This document shows, piece by piece, positions 42,669-51,433 of a DNA stretch of 64,000 bases (position 1 is the first letter of the stretch; the number at the start of each line of letters is the position of its first letter). Below the pieces are notes generated by a model. The model was not told the DNA's origin, searched no databases, and saw only the letters and a list, made by a program, of their open reading frames with translations. The translations under genes and the position numbers were made by a program. Origin of the DNA: DAITQM01 sp036832975. Lineage in GTDB: Bacteria > Pseudomonadota > Gammaproteobacteria > Xanthomonadales > Wenzhouxiangellaceae. The stretch covers positions 39,430-103,429 of the forward strand of contig DAITQM010000007.1 of assembly GCA_036832975.1 (NCBI GenBank), given 5' to 3'.

Positions 42669-42685
42669 TATGCAACGATTGGGTA
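42669..42685 (+). repeat. short dispersed repeat, partial copy 2
   Basis: TATGCAACGATTGGGT matches the right half of the element at 51400-51431 (TATGCAACAATTGGGT) with one mismatch. With the copy at 41877 it brackets the toxin-antitoxin genes. Confidence 0.6.
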
Positions 42686-42693
42686 TAGTACCG

Positions 42694-43638
42694 TTATTCC
42701 GGTACGCGATCCGGGTTGTACTCCGTGTCCGGATCGGTGGTGGCCTCGGGGGCGTCTTCGGTTTCATCATCTCCGGCCGCTTCGGTTGGCTCCGGCGCGG
42801 AGGATTCGCTGCGTTCCAGATTGGAAAGTTCGGCTAATAGTTCAGCGGTCAACTGGTCCGTTCTTTCAGCGCGCCGCATTTTCTTTTCGAGCGATCTTTT
42901 CTCGTCATCGGCGGCCAGTGCCGGGTAATCCTCCTCGAAAACGAGGTGAATGCGTCTGTTGTGTTTGCCTTTGTTGACGATTTTGAGCACCGCCAGCCGG
43001 CCGATCTCGGCCGTGGATTTGACGTGCGTGCCGCCGCACGGTTGCAAGTCCAGGCCCTCGATCTCAAGTAAGCGGATGTTGAAAAGCAGGGGCGGCGGTT
43101 CGACGTTCATCGTCCGCACCAGTTCGGGCCGGGCGTCGAGTTCATCGCGCGTGATCCAGCGGCAGGTGACCGGCCGGTCGGCTTCGACTTCTTCGTTCAA
43201 TTGCGCCGTCAGTTCCTTGAGGTTGGGGTAGTCCGGCATGTCGAAATCGAGCCAGCTCCTGGTGGTTGTAATCCGGCCGCCGTATACGCCGTGGCGGATC
43301 AAGGCGCTCAAGACATGCAGCGCGGTGTGCATGCGCATGTGGGCGTAGCGCCGTTCCCAGTCGATCGTCGCGACGACTTCGTCGCCGGTCTGCAAGGTAT
43401 GCCCTTCGTCGATGACGTGCAGAATGCCGCCATCCGGCGAGCGGCAGGTATCGACGACGGTCACCGGCTCGCCGCCGTCGCGGGTCAGCGTCCCCGAATC
43501 GCCGGGCTGGCCGCCGCCTTGCAGGTAAAACACCGTGCGATCGAGCACCACGCCGCGCGGCACGACATAGAGCACTTCGGCGTTACAACTTTGCAGGTAG
43601 GCGTCTTCCATATAAAGCGTTGCGGTATCGAATTTCAT
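42694..43638 (-). CDS. AlaX-type alanyl-tRNA editing protein with acidic tail
   Basis: A 314-residue free-standing homologue of the alanyl-tRNA synthetase editing domain, which clears mischarged Ser/Gly-tRNA(Ala). It has FYLQGGGQPGDSG near residue 35, the zinc motif MRMHTALHVLSAL (HxxxH) and QPCGGTHVKSTAEIG near residue 210. Residues after about 240 form a charged helix followed by a Glu/Asp/Pro/Thr-rich tail not usual for AlaX-M. It overlaps the TPR-sulfotransferase by 4 bp (ATGA). An in-frame upstream extension inside that gene is rejected. Confidence 0.88.
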   Translation of the reverse strand: MKFDTATLYMEDAYLQSCNAEVLYVVPRGVVLDRTVFYLQGGGQPGDSGTLTRDGGEPVTVVDTCRSPDGGILHVIDEGHTLQTGDEVVATIDWERRYAHMRMHTALHVLSALIRHGVYGGRITTTRSWLDFDMPDYPNLKELTAQLNEEVEADRPVTCRWITRDELDARPELVRTMNVEPPPLLFNIRLLEIEGLDLQPCGGTHVKSTAEIGRLAVLKIVNKGKHNRRIHLVFEEDYPALAADDEKRSLEKKMRRAERTDQLTAELLAELSNLERSESSAPEPTEAAGDDETEDAPEATTDPDTEYNPDRVPE

Positions 43639-45008
43639 TGTTTCGTCCGGCGGGCCTGGTCGAAAGTCGGGGGTGCCACGATTGGGGTATCGTCGTTGCC
43701 GAATGTGTGAATCAACGGTTGCAGCCACGGCGCATATTTCCGCCAGCGGCCGATCGACCGCTGGTGGAGCGGCTCGCGGACTTGCCATTGGCTGGCGGTT
43801 TTGACCACGTCTGGCGAATGGTGGAAATCGAGCATGTTGGGGTCGTATATCGCACCGAACCAGGCACACAGCTCGCGCAGCGCAACTTCCGGTGTGTTGC
43901 ATAGCGTTTCGTACTCGACGCGGTGGAGGCGATCACCGGCGATCGTGAACCAATGCTGCATCAGTGCGCTGTGCGCCTGCCAGTAGCGAACTAGATCCTC
44001 CAACCGATGGGCGTAGGGATGGCCGCGGTCGAAATCCTGCTGGTAGATCGACAGGCACGCATCGCGTGGGTCGCGATCCAGGTAGATAAAACGGGATTCG
44101 GGCAAGACGGTTGCGATCAACCCGAGATAAATGAAATTACCGGGAAACTTATCGGTGAACCAGGGGGTGAGGGCGAGCGACGAATAATACTCCCGAGCCC
44201 GTTGCCCGAAGGCCTTGAATTGCACGGCGGCTGATGGCGCAATATCGTGCGGGAATGCCGGGAATACAGACCAGATCTGATCGTTGAACCAGGGCCGCTC
44301 GCCCAGTGCGGTGATTTTCGGATGGCGCCCCAGCATCCGTTCGAGCAACGTCGTTCCGGTGCGCGGCATGCCGATGATAAAGAGCGGGCCGGGCCCCGGC
44401 CAGCAAGGGGGCAGCGTGGTGAACGCCGTGGCGATCGCCTGCATGCGCTGCACGGCGCCGGTCAGATCGAAGGGCTGTAAATGCCGTTGCTTCAGGCGGT
44501 GCGCTGCGACGAGATGCGACATCGCGCTTGCCGGTTCGTCCAAATCATCGTATGCCTTGGCCAGTGCAAAGTGCAATCGTTCTCGCCCTTCTTCATCGCG
44601 ACAGCGTTTCATGCAGTCGAGCATCATGACCAGATCGGGATCGTCGTGACGGGTGAAGTGCTGGGTGGAGGCCAGTTTTTGCCAGACCTCGCCGTTTGCC
44701 GGAGCGGCTTGAACCGCACGCCGATAGCAGGCGAGGGCTGTACCGCGGTCGCCCGCTTGTTCGGCGATCAACCCCAGGTTGTAATAGGCCGGCCAGTAAT
44801 CCGGATGAGCGGCCGCCAGCGTTTTCAGCTCGTTCCGGGCCTGCGCGGTTTCTCCGAGATGCAGGTGGCAGTTGGCGATCGCCAAGGCATCGTCCGGCTG
44901 TAAAGCCGGAGGTGGAGTGGGCAACGAGCAGTATGCTTCCAGCGCGGCCCGCCAGCGGCCCGCGCGGTGATGGCGCCGTGCCTGGTTGAGGACCGCATTG
45001 GGGTGCAT
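43635..45008 (-). CDS. TPR-sulfotransferase protein
   Basis: A 457-residue protein with N-terminal TPR units (about residues 1-165, e.g. PAYYNLGLIAEQAGDRGTAL) and a C-terminal sulfotransferase domain. The PAPS 5'-loop is IIGMPRTGTTLLERML, and the 3'-phosphate motif is YLDRDPRDACLSIYQ. Both are intact, so it may transfer sulfate. The start at 45008 faces the divergent 1388-aa protein gene. It is translationally coupled to alaX. The acceptor is unknown; TPRs could select a protein or glycan carrier. Confidence 0.85.
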   Translation of the reverse strand: MHPNAVLNQARRHHRAGRWRAALEAYCSLPTPPPALQPDDALAIANCHLHLGETAQARNELKTLAAAHPDYWPAYYNLGLIAEQAGDRGTALACYRRAVQAAPANGEVWQKLASTQHFTRHDDPDLVMMLDCMKRCRDEEGRERLHFALAKAYDDLDEPASAMSHLVAAHRLKQRHLQPFDLTGAVQRMQAIATAFTTLPPCWPGPGPLFIIGMPRTGTTLLERMLGRHPKITALGERPWFNDQIWSVFPAFPHDIAPSAAVQFKAFGQRAREYYSSLALTPWFTDKFPGNFIYLGLIATVLPESRFIYLDRDPRDACLSIYQQDFDRGHPYAHRLEDLVRYWQAHSALMQHWFTIAGDRLHRVEYETLCNTPEVALRELCAWFGAIYDPNMLDFHHSPDVVKTASQWQVREPLHQRSIGRWRKYAPWLQPLIHTFGNDDTPIVAPPTFDQARRTKQ

Positions 45009-45096
45009 ATTGGTAATGCAGCGAATGTCGTATAGTGGAATCGGGTCGATTGTACTTCGCGCTGAGGATAACCGGGTTATGCAGGAGGGGCACCGC

Positions 45097-48000
45097 ATGG
45101 TTTCAAGACGCAAATTCATCTCCTCGATCATCGCCGCCGCCGGGTATTTGCTGATCAACGCCGGTGCCGTGCGCCCGGCGTTGTCCGCCGAGCCTGCTGT
45201 ACCGCCGGCCCTCGAAACGTGGCGGCAGTGGGTGATCGAGCGCAACCCGGATGCCGGCTGCCCGCGGGCCTACGGCGACGAAAAGGCGGCGTTCTGCGCC
45301 TTTCCCGGCGTCCTCGAAATCGAGGCCGGCGATACCGGCGCCCGTTTCCGGCAAAGCTGGAAAGTCTATCGCGAGAGCCTGATCCCGCTACCCGGCGATT
45401 TCCGCCATTTCGTTACCGCCGTCAGCGCCGGCGGCCGGCCGCAGCCGGTCGTGAGCGGCCCGAAAGGCACCCCGGCCATCATCCTGGCGGCCGGCGATTG
45501 GCAAGTGGAGGGCGAAATCCGCTGGCCGTCGCTGCCGCTGTCGTTAACCGTGCCGTCCACGGTGGCGCTGGTCAGTTTGACCGTCAGCGGCCAAGCGGTC
45601 AGCCGTGTGCAATGGCAAACAGGGGGGATCCGACTTGGCGAAGGCGCCGCCGGCGAAGCCGAGCGCGACACTCTCGAAATCGTCGCCGGCCGGGTGATCG
45701 ACGACACGCTGCCTTTGATGCTCGAGACCCATTTCGACCTCGAGGTGTCCGGCCGGCCGCGGGAAGTCACGCTCGGTCCGTTGCTGCCGGCGGGTTTTAT
45801 CCCGACGGTTCTGGAAAGCGAGTTGCCGGCCCGGCTCGATGCCGCAGGATTGCTCACCCTGCAACTTCGGTCCGGAAGCTGGTCGGTGAAGATCACGGCC
45901 CGCGCTCCGGCTCCGGTGGCGGAACTGGCACGCCCGGCCCACACCGCGCCCTGGCCGGAAACCGAGTTCTGGTCATTTCGCCCGCACCCGGAACTGCGCA
46001 GCGTCCGGCTGACCGGTGCCGCCCAGGTTTCGCCCAGGTACATGGCGCTGCCGGAAGCGATGGCCAATGAAGACGCGTTCTATGCGCTGCCGGCCGGCGG
46101 TCAGATGCGGTTCGAGGAACTCGGCCGCGGCGCCCGGCAGGTGCGCGACAAGATCGCCGTTGAACGCGGGGTGTGGTTCGATTTCGCCGGCGGGGGGATG
46201 ACGTTGCGCGATCGGTTGACAGGCGAGTTGCTGTCGACTGAACGTTTGGATATCCGGCCACCCTATCGGCTGACCGCAGTCAATGAGGTGAACCGTGAGG
46301 TGTTCGGTGACCACAAGTATGTCCAAATGTCTCCGCAGCTCGTGACGCGCAATCCGGAGACCGGAGCCGTGGGGGTCGAAGTTCGTAATAATCTCCTCTA
46401 CATCGACAGCATTGACGCCCAGATACGAGCCCCGGCCTCGTGGTATGGGGTCCGCGGCCTACCCCTCGGGGCCTGGGATCTGCCGCTCGACCGCTTGGAG
46501 ATCACCCTGAATCTGCCGCCGGCGACCCGCCTGCTCGCCGCCTCCGGCTTCGATCGGGTGAGCGGCGATTGGCTCGGCGCCTGGAACCTCGGCGACGTGT
46601 TTATCTGGATTCTGACCGTCGTGCTCGCCTGGCGGATCGGTGGCGCATCCCTGGCGCTGCCGGCCGGCTTGTGGGTGGCGCTGGCCCGGCACGAACCTTA
46701 CGCCGGAGCGGCATTGTTGCTGGCCTTGTTGCTGGTGCTGTTGCTCGCCGGCTATGCCCGCGATGCGGGGCAGAGGCTCGGTCTGTGGATCGGGTGGGCA
46801 GCGCGGGTGCTGATCGTCTTGTTGGCGCTGCAAATGGTCGCTTTCGCGCTGCCGGTGATCGAAGCGGCGTTGTATCCGCAACTCGAAATGCGGCAGGTTG
46901 ACCAGTGGCTCGCTGCTCGTAAGCTGCGGGAAGCGGTTCCGGCGCAGGAGGAACCCATGAGCTTGGCAGCGGCCCCGCCGGCGAAATCTCCAGCACGGGA
47001 TAAGGATGGTGTGGAATTGGATCGCGTTCTGGTTATTGGCCATCGGCGCTCCTGGGATTATCTGGAGCCTTACGACGAAAACGCCGTTGTTCAGGCCGGC
47101 AACGGCTTGCCGTCCTGGACTTGGCGGCGCCATACGCTGAGCCGCAATGGCCCGATCGCGCCGGACGAAACCCAGGCGCTGTGGATCGCTCCGCCGTGGC
47201 TGGTCCGGGCCTGGCGGTGGTTGATGATTGCGCTCGCTGTCTTGTTGCTGGCGCAGCTCGCCCGCCGTACCGGACTTCGCGTGCCGCGCTTCGCTGCGCC
47301 GGCGGCGGCGGCACCGGCCCTGCTCCTGCTCGCGGCAGCCGGGCCCGGCGCGCCGGCTGTGGCGGCCGAGTTTCCACCCCCCGAACTGTTGCAGGAATTA
47401 GAGCACCGGCTGGAGCGCGACCCGTCGTGCGTACCGGATTGCGTGACGATTCCCAGCGCCCGGCTGGTGGCTGGCGCCGAAGAGGCGTTATTGACACTCG
47501 AAGTCCACGCCGCGGCCGGGACGGTGGTTGCCGTACCACTTGGCGGCGAAAATTGGCGCATCCACGCCGCCCGGCTCGATGGCCGGCCGGCCGCGCTGAC
47601 GGCCGGTGACCAAAAACTGGAAGCGCTGCTGGCTGTCGGTGCCGGCATCCACCAGGTCGAATTGGCGGCGCGGCTCGACGGGCGCAACGAGATCGCCATC
47701 GACTTTCCCGAACGGCCGCGCCGGATCGATCTCGACCTGACCGGCTGGATCGCCGAAGGCGTCGATGATGCGCGCCTGCTGCGCGGCACGCTGGTGCTGT
47801 ATCGCGAGGCCGGCGCCGATATGGCGATGACCAGCGGCGCGGACATCCCGCCTTTCGTCCGCGTCGAGCGCCAGTTGGCGCTCGGTACGCAGTTCACCGT
47901 CCTAACCGAAATACACCGATTAGCCCCGGCCAGCGGCGCCTTCAGCGTTCGGATTCCGCTGCTCGACGGTGAACAAGTCATCTCGGACCCGCCACCGAAA

Positions 48001-49263
48001 ATCGTCGATGACCAAGTGGAAGTGACCTTTCCGCCGGGGGAAGAGTATGCTAATTGGTACGGGCGGTTGCCGCTGGTGAAACAGCTCACCTTGCGCGCCC
48101 CGGATTACGACCGGTGGATCGAGCTTTGGTCGGTCGGCGCCGGCGCCCTGTGGCACATGACGCTCGACGGCCCGCCGTTGATCATCGGTGACGAGCGATT
48201 CGACGACCGCTACCCGCCGCACTACGGCTTCGTCCCGCTGCCCGGCGAGACGCTGACCATCACCCTCGAAAGACCCGAAGCGCTCCCCGGCGCGCCGCTC
48301 GCCTACGACCGGGTCGATCTTGTCACCCATCATCAGGGCCGCTGGAACCTGCACGAACTCGATGCTGAGCCGCGCCCGACCTTGAGCGGGCTTTACCCGC
48401 TGACCCTGGGCGCCGGCGCCGAGCTTCTGGAAGTCAAGTACAATGGCCAGCCGCTCGATCTCGCACTCGAAGACGGCGTAATCGTATTGCCATTGCGGGC
48501 CGACGAGAACGTCATCCGGGACGCCGAGAACCTGCACCTGACCTGGCGGCAAAGTGCGAGCCGCACCTGGCGGGTCAGCACGCCGGTGGTCGACTTGCAC
48601 GCCCCGGCGGCCAATATCGGGCTCAAGATCAGCCACGAAGGCCGGCCGCGTTGGATCCTGTGGGCCGGCGGTCCTAAACTCGGTCCGGCGGTCCGTTTCT
48701 GGTCGCTGTTGCTCGGCGTGGCGCTGATCGCCTTGCTGCTGGCCAAAAGCCGCCTGGCGCCGTTGCGCTTTCACCACTGGTTGATACTCGGTCTCGGGTT
48801 TACTGCGGTCGGCGGCTTCGGCTTCTGGATCGTCGCCGCGTGGCTGATCGCGCTCGGCTGGCGGGCTCGCTGGTCGCCGGCCCAGTCCGCTTACCGGTCC
48901 AAGGCGCTGGTGCAAAGCGGGTTGGCACTGCTGACGCTGATCGCCCTCGGAGTTTTGTTCAGCGCCATCGAACACGGCCTGCTGGCGGCGCCCGACATGC
49001 ACATCGCCGGCTGGCGGAACCGCTACGATCCGTCGCTGAGCTGGTTCGCCGACCGCAGTGCGGACGTGTTGCCGGCGGCCACCGTGTACAGTGCGCCGTT
49101 ATGGGCTTACCGGCTGGTCATGCTCGGCTGGTCGCTGTGGCTGGCCTTGCTGCTCGTGCGCTGGCTCGGCTTCGGCTGGCGGGCGGCGAATGCCGGCGGT
49201 CTGTGGCCGCGCCGCGCATCCCAGTCTCAACCCCCGAACCGACGAGGAACCGATACGCCATGA
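45097..49263 (+). CDS. large (1388 aa) exported multi-span membrane protein, unrecognised family
   Basis: The N-terminus has a twin-arginine-like signal (SRRKFISSIIAAAGYLLINA) with a strong GGAGG before the ATG at 45097. Residues about 32-495 appear extracytoplasmic and beta-rich. Membrane spans lie at about 498-588, 706-724 and 735-755. A second extracytoplasmic region (about 756-1195) begins after an AVAAE sequence that resembles a signal cleavage site, with a Cys pair in DPSCVPDC. Four further spans (about 1200-1360) end the protein. No catalytic motif was recognised. The next gene overlaps its stop by 4 bp. Confidence 0.75.
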   Translation: MVSRRKFISSIIAAAGYLLINAGAVRPALSAEPAVPPALETWRQWVIERNPDAGCPRAYGDEKAAFCAFPGVLEIEAGDTGARFRQSWKVYRESLIPLPGDFRHFVTAVSAGGRPQPVVSGPKGTPAIILAAGDWQVEGEIRWPSLPLSLTVPSTVALVSLTVSGQAVSRVQWQTGGIRLGEGAAGEAERDTLEIVAGRVIDDTLPLMLETHFDLEVSGRPREVTLGPLLPAGFIPTVLESELPARLDAAGLLTLQLRSGSWSVKITARAPAPVAELARPAHTAPWPETEFWSFRPHPELRSVRLTGAAQVSPRYMALPEAMANEDAFYALPAGGQMRFEELGRGARQVRDKIAVERGVWFDFAGGGMTLRDRLTGELLSTERLDIRPPYRLTAVNEVNREVFGDHKYVQMSPQLVTRNPETGAVGVEVRNNLLYIDSIDAQIRAPASWYGVRGLPLGAWDLPLDRLEITLNLPPATRLLAASGFDRVSGDWLGAWNLGDVFIWILTVVLAWRIGGASLALPAGLWVALARHEPYAGAALLLALLLVLLLAGYARDAGQRLGLWIGWAARVLIVLLALQMVAFALPVIEAALYPQLEMRQVDQWLAARKLREAVPAQEEPMSLAAAPPAKSPARDKDGVELDRVLVIGHRRSWDYLEPYDENAVVQAGNGLPSWTWRRHTLSRNGPIAPDETQALWIAPPWLVRAWRWLMIALAVLLLAQLARRTGLRVPRFAAPAAAAPALLLLAAAGPGAPAVAAEFPPPELLQELEHRLERDPSCVPDCVTIPSARLVAGAEEALLTLEVHAAAGTVVAVPLGGENWRIHAARLDGRPAALTAGDQKLEALLAVGAGIHQVELAARLDGRNEIAIDFPERPRRIDLDLTGWIAEGVDDARLLRGTLVLYREAGADMAMTSGADIPPFVRVERQLALGTQFTVLTEIHRLAPASGAFSVRIPLLDGEQVISDPPPKIVDDQVEVTFPPGEEYANWYGRLPLVKQLTLRAPDYDRWIELWSVGAGALWHMTLDGPPLIIGDERFDDRYPPHYGFVPLPGETLTITLERPEALPGAPLAYDRVDLVTHHQGRWNLHELDAEPRPTLSGLYPLTLGAGAELLEVKYNGQPLDLALEDGVIVLPLRADENVIRDAENLHLTWRQSASRTWRVSTPVVDLHAPAANIGLKISHEGRPRWILWAGGPKLGPAVRFWSLLLGVALIALLLAKSRLAPLRFHHWLILGLGFTAVGGFGFWIVAAWLIALGWRARWSPAQSAYRSKALVQSGLALLTLIALGVLFSAIEHGLLAAPDMHIAGWRNRYDPSLSWFADRSADVLPAATVYSAPLWAYRLVMLGWSLWLALLLVRWLGFGWRAANAGGLWPRRASQSQPPNRRGTDTP

Positions 49264-49718
49264 ACGAAACCCGCACCGAACAGCCTTTCATCTTCATGTT
49301 CGACGGCGAAACGCTCGGCCAGCTTTTCATGCCGAACGCCGGACAGTTCGAGGTGCTGCAAGCCTCGGCGGTGCAGGACGAATACATCGTAGACAGTATC
49401 GAAGTCGTCTCCGGCACCGGCCGCTGCCGGCTGATCTACGCCGAATGGGAGGAAGACAACCCGCTCGCCCGCGGCAAATGGTGGACCTCCGAATACGCCA
49501 TCGAACTGGCCGTCGGCGAGCAGATCGCCTACGGCGTCTATCGCTTGAGCTTCCCGCCGGAACAGGGCGACGTCGGCGTCATGCTCGACCGCCTGCGGCT
49601 CGACGCCGAGGAAGACTTCATGCTGTGTTGCAAACTGATCGGCCGCATGGCGCGCCGCGACCTGGTGATCGAAGACGAACCCCCGACCCGCCAGAAAGCG
49701 CGCGGCAAGCTGCATTGA
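49260..49718 (+). CDS. 152-aa cytoplasmic partner of the large membrane protein, unknown
   Basis: The start forms an ATGA overlap with the 1388-aa gene, so the two are translationally coupled. The protein is acidic, without signal or membrane segment, and rich in beta-type sequence (FIFMFDGETLGQLFMPNAGQ, RCRLIYAEWEEDNPLA). The C-terminus is basic (TRQKARGKLH). It may bind the cytoplasmic face of its neighbour. I do not recognise the family. Confidence 0.7.
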   Translation: MNETRTEQPFIFMFDGETLGQLFMPNAGQFEVLQASAVQDEYIVDSIEVVSGTGRCRLIYAEWEEDNPLARGKWWTSEYAIELAVGEQIAYGVYRLSFPPEQGDVGVMLDRLRLDAEEDFMLCCKLIGRMARRDLVIEDEPPTRQKARGKLH

Positions 49719-49748
49719 CCCATTCGTTGCATTGAAAACGGGCCTTTG

Positions 49749-51386
49749 ATGACCGTTGACACACGATACGGCCGCCAACGAAGCTCTGAGCCGCCGCCCA
49801 TGCCGCCCGGCGTGCGTCAGGCGCTCGGTCTGCTCGAGGCCGGAGATGCCGCCGCCGCTTTGGCCTGCTGCAATGAAGTGCTCAACCGCCACCCGGAGCA
49901 GCCCGCTGCCTTGCTGATCGCCGGTGCGGCGCAGGGCCGCCTGGGCGATTATCCGGCGGCCCGGGCCACGCTCGAAGCGGCGAATGCGGCCGATCCCGGC
50001 AATATCCATATCCTCAACAACCTCGCTTTGGCGAATAAGCACTTGGGCGATCGGCAGCGCGCGGTGGAACTGTTGCAAGAAGCGCTGGCGCTGGCCCCGG
50101 CTTTCATCGAAGCGCGAATGCACCTGGCCGATTTGCAACAGGAGATGGGGTTGGCGGATGCAGCGCGCCTTGGTTATACCCAAGTTTTGCAGTTTCGCCC
50201 TGCGCACCCCGGTGCGCTGGGAGCACTGGCCGCGCTGGCCGAGACAGAAGGCGATCGCCAGACCTCGCGGCTTTTTGTCGAGCGGGCTTTGCGTGCTGCA
50301 CCGCACCACGCCGCGGCCAATCTGACCGCCGCCGCTCTCGATTTCGCCGATGGCCGGTATCCGGCGGTCATCGAGCGCTTGACGGCGCTGCTCGGTACAC
50401 CGGGCTTGACCGTCGTCAATCAGACGATCGCTTACACCCGCCGGGGGCTGGCCCATGAAAAACTGGAGCGGTATCAAGCGGCCTTTGAGGATTTTCGGCG
50501 GTCCAACGAATTGGCATATCCGCATCACGCGCCCCGCTGGGCCGATGCGCAGACGGCATTTTCGCCTGTCGTTTTGCGCCGGATTGCCGCCGATCTCGAA
50601 ACGGCCGATGCCGCTTTCCCGACTGCGGGGGACGACGAGCCACAGCCGGTTTTTCTGCTCGGTTTTCCGCGTTCGGGCACCACCCTGCTGGAACAGATAC
50701 TGGCGGCACATCCGGCGATCGCCACGATTGAGGAGAGCGACACGCTCGCCGATTTGTATCCCCTGCTGGCCAGTGAAGCGCAACCGCTGAGGGCCTTGGC
50801 CGGGCTCCGGCGGCCGGAACTGGACGAATATCGCGCCGCCTATTGGCGCCGCCTTGCTGGCGCAGCGCCGGCCGGCGGCCGGCTGATCGTCGATAAACAG
50901 CCGCTATACACCGCGCTTTTGCCGGTGATCGGCACGCTGTTTCCCGGTGCCCGGATCGTGTTCGCGCTGCGCGATCCGCGTGACGTCATTGTCAGTTGCT
51001 ATCAGCAGAATTTCGCGATGAACGAAGCGATGTTCCAGTTTCTGCGCCTCGACACGGCGGTCGATTATTACGATCGGGTGATGACCATCGGCCGTGCCGC
51101 ACTGCATCGATTCGGGCCAGCGCACACGATCGTCCGTTACGAATCGCTGGTGCGGGATTTCGTGCCGGAAATCGAGAAGTTGATCGCTTTCCTAGGCTTG
51201 CCGTGGGACGATTGTCTGCACGAGTACCGGGCCCTGACAGCCGGCCGGCGCATCGACACCCCAAGCGCCCCGCAAGTGCGGCAGCCGCTCTATCGCTCGG
51301 CCGCCGGCAAATGGCGCCATTACCGTCCTTGGCTGCCGCCGTCGTTCGGGGCCGTCGAACACTGGGCGGCGCGTTGGGGTTACTGA
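49749..51386 (+). CDS. TPR-sulfotransferase protein
   Basis: A 545-residue protein with about six TPR units over residues 25-260 (e.g. PEQPAALLIAGAAQGRLGDY) and a sulfotransferase domain from about 290. PAPS motifs are FLLGFPRSGTTLLEQIL and ALRDPRDVIVSCYQQNF, both intact. It is transcribed with the 1388-aa and 152-aa genes, 30 bp after the latter. A convergent homologue starts at 52906. A hairpin repeat separates the two 3' ends. Confidence 0.87.
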   Translation: MTVDTRYGRQRSSEPPPMPPGVRQALGLLEAGDAAAALACCNEVLNRHPEQPAALLIAGAAQGRLGDYPAARATLEAANAADPGNIHILNNLALANKHLGDRQRAVELLQEALALAPAFIEARMHLADLQQEMGLADAARLGYTQVLQFRPAHPGALGALAALAETEGDRQTSRLFVERALRAAPHHAAANLTAAALDFADGRYPAVIERLTALLGTPGLTVVNQTIAYTRRGLAHEKLERYQAAFEDFRRSNELAYPHHAPRWADAQTAFSPVVLRRIAADLETADAAFPTAGDDEPQPVFLLGFPRSGTTLLEQILAAHPAIATIEESDTLADLYPLLASEAQPLRALAGLRRPELDEYRAAYWRRLAGAAPAGGRLIVDKQPLYTALLPVIGTLFPGARIVFALRDPRDVIVSCYQQNFAMNEAMFQFLRLDTAVDYYDRVMTIGRAALHRFGPAHTIVRYESLVRDFVPEIEKLIAFLGLPWDDCLHEYRALTAGRRIDTPSAPQVRQPLYRSAAGKWRHYRPWLPPSFGAVEHWAARWGY

Positions 51387-51431
51387 ACCCAATAGTTGCG
51401 AGAATTCCGGGAATCTATGCAACAATTGGGT
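51387..51431 (+). repeat. hairpin repeat between two convergent sulfotransferase genes
   Basis: Arms ACCCAATAGTTGC (51387-51399) and GCAACAATTGGGT (51419-51431) pair at 12 of 13 positions. The 19-nt loop contains a nested ATTCC-G-GGAAT palindrome. The right 32 bp recur at 41877. The element exactly fills the gap between two stop codons and could terminate both genes. Confidence 0.75.
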
Positions 51432-51433
51432 GA

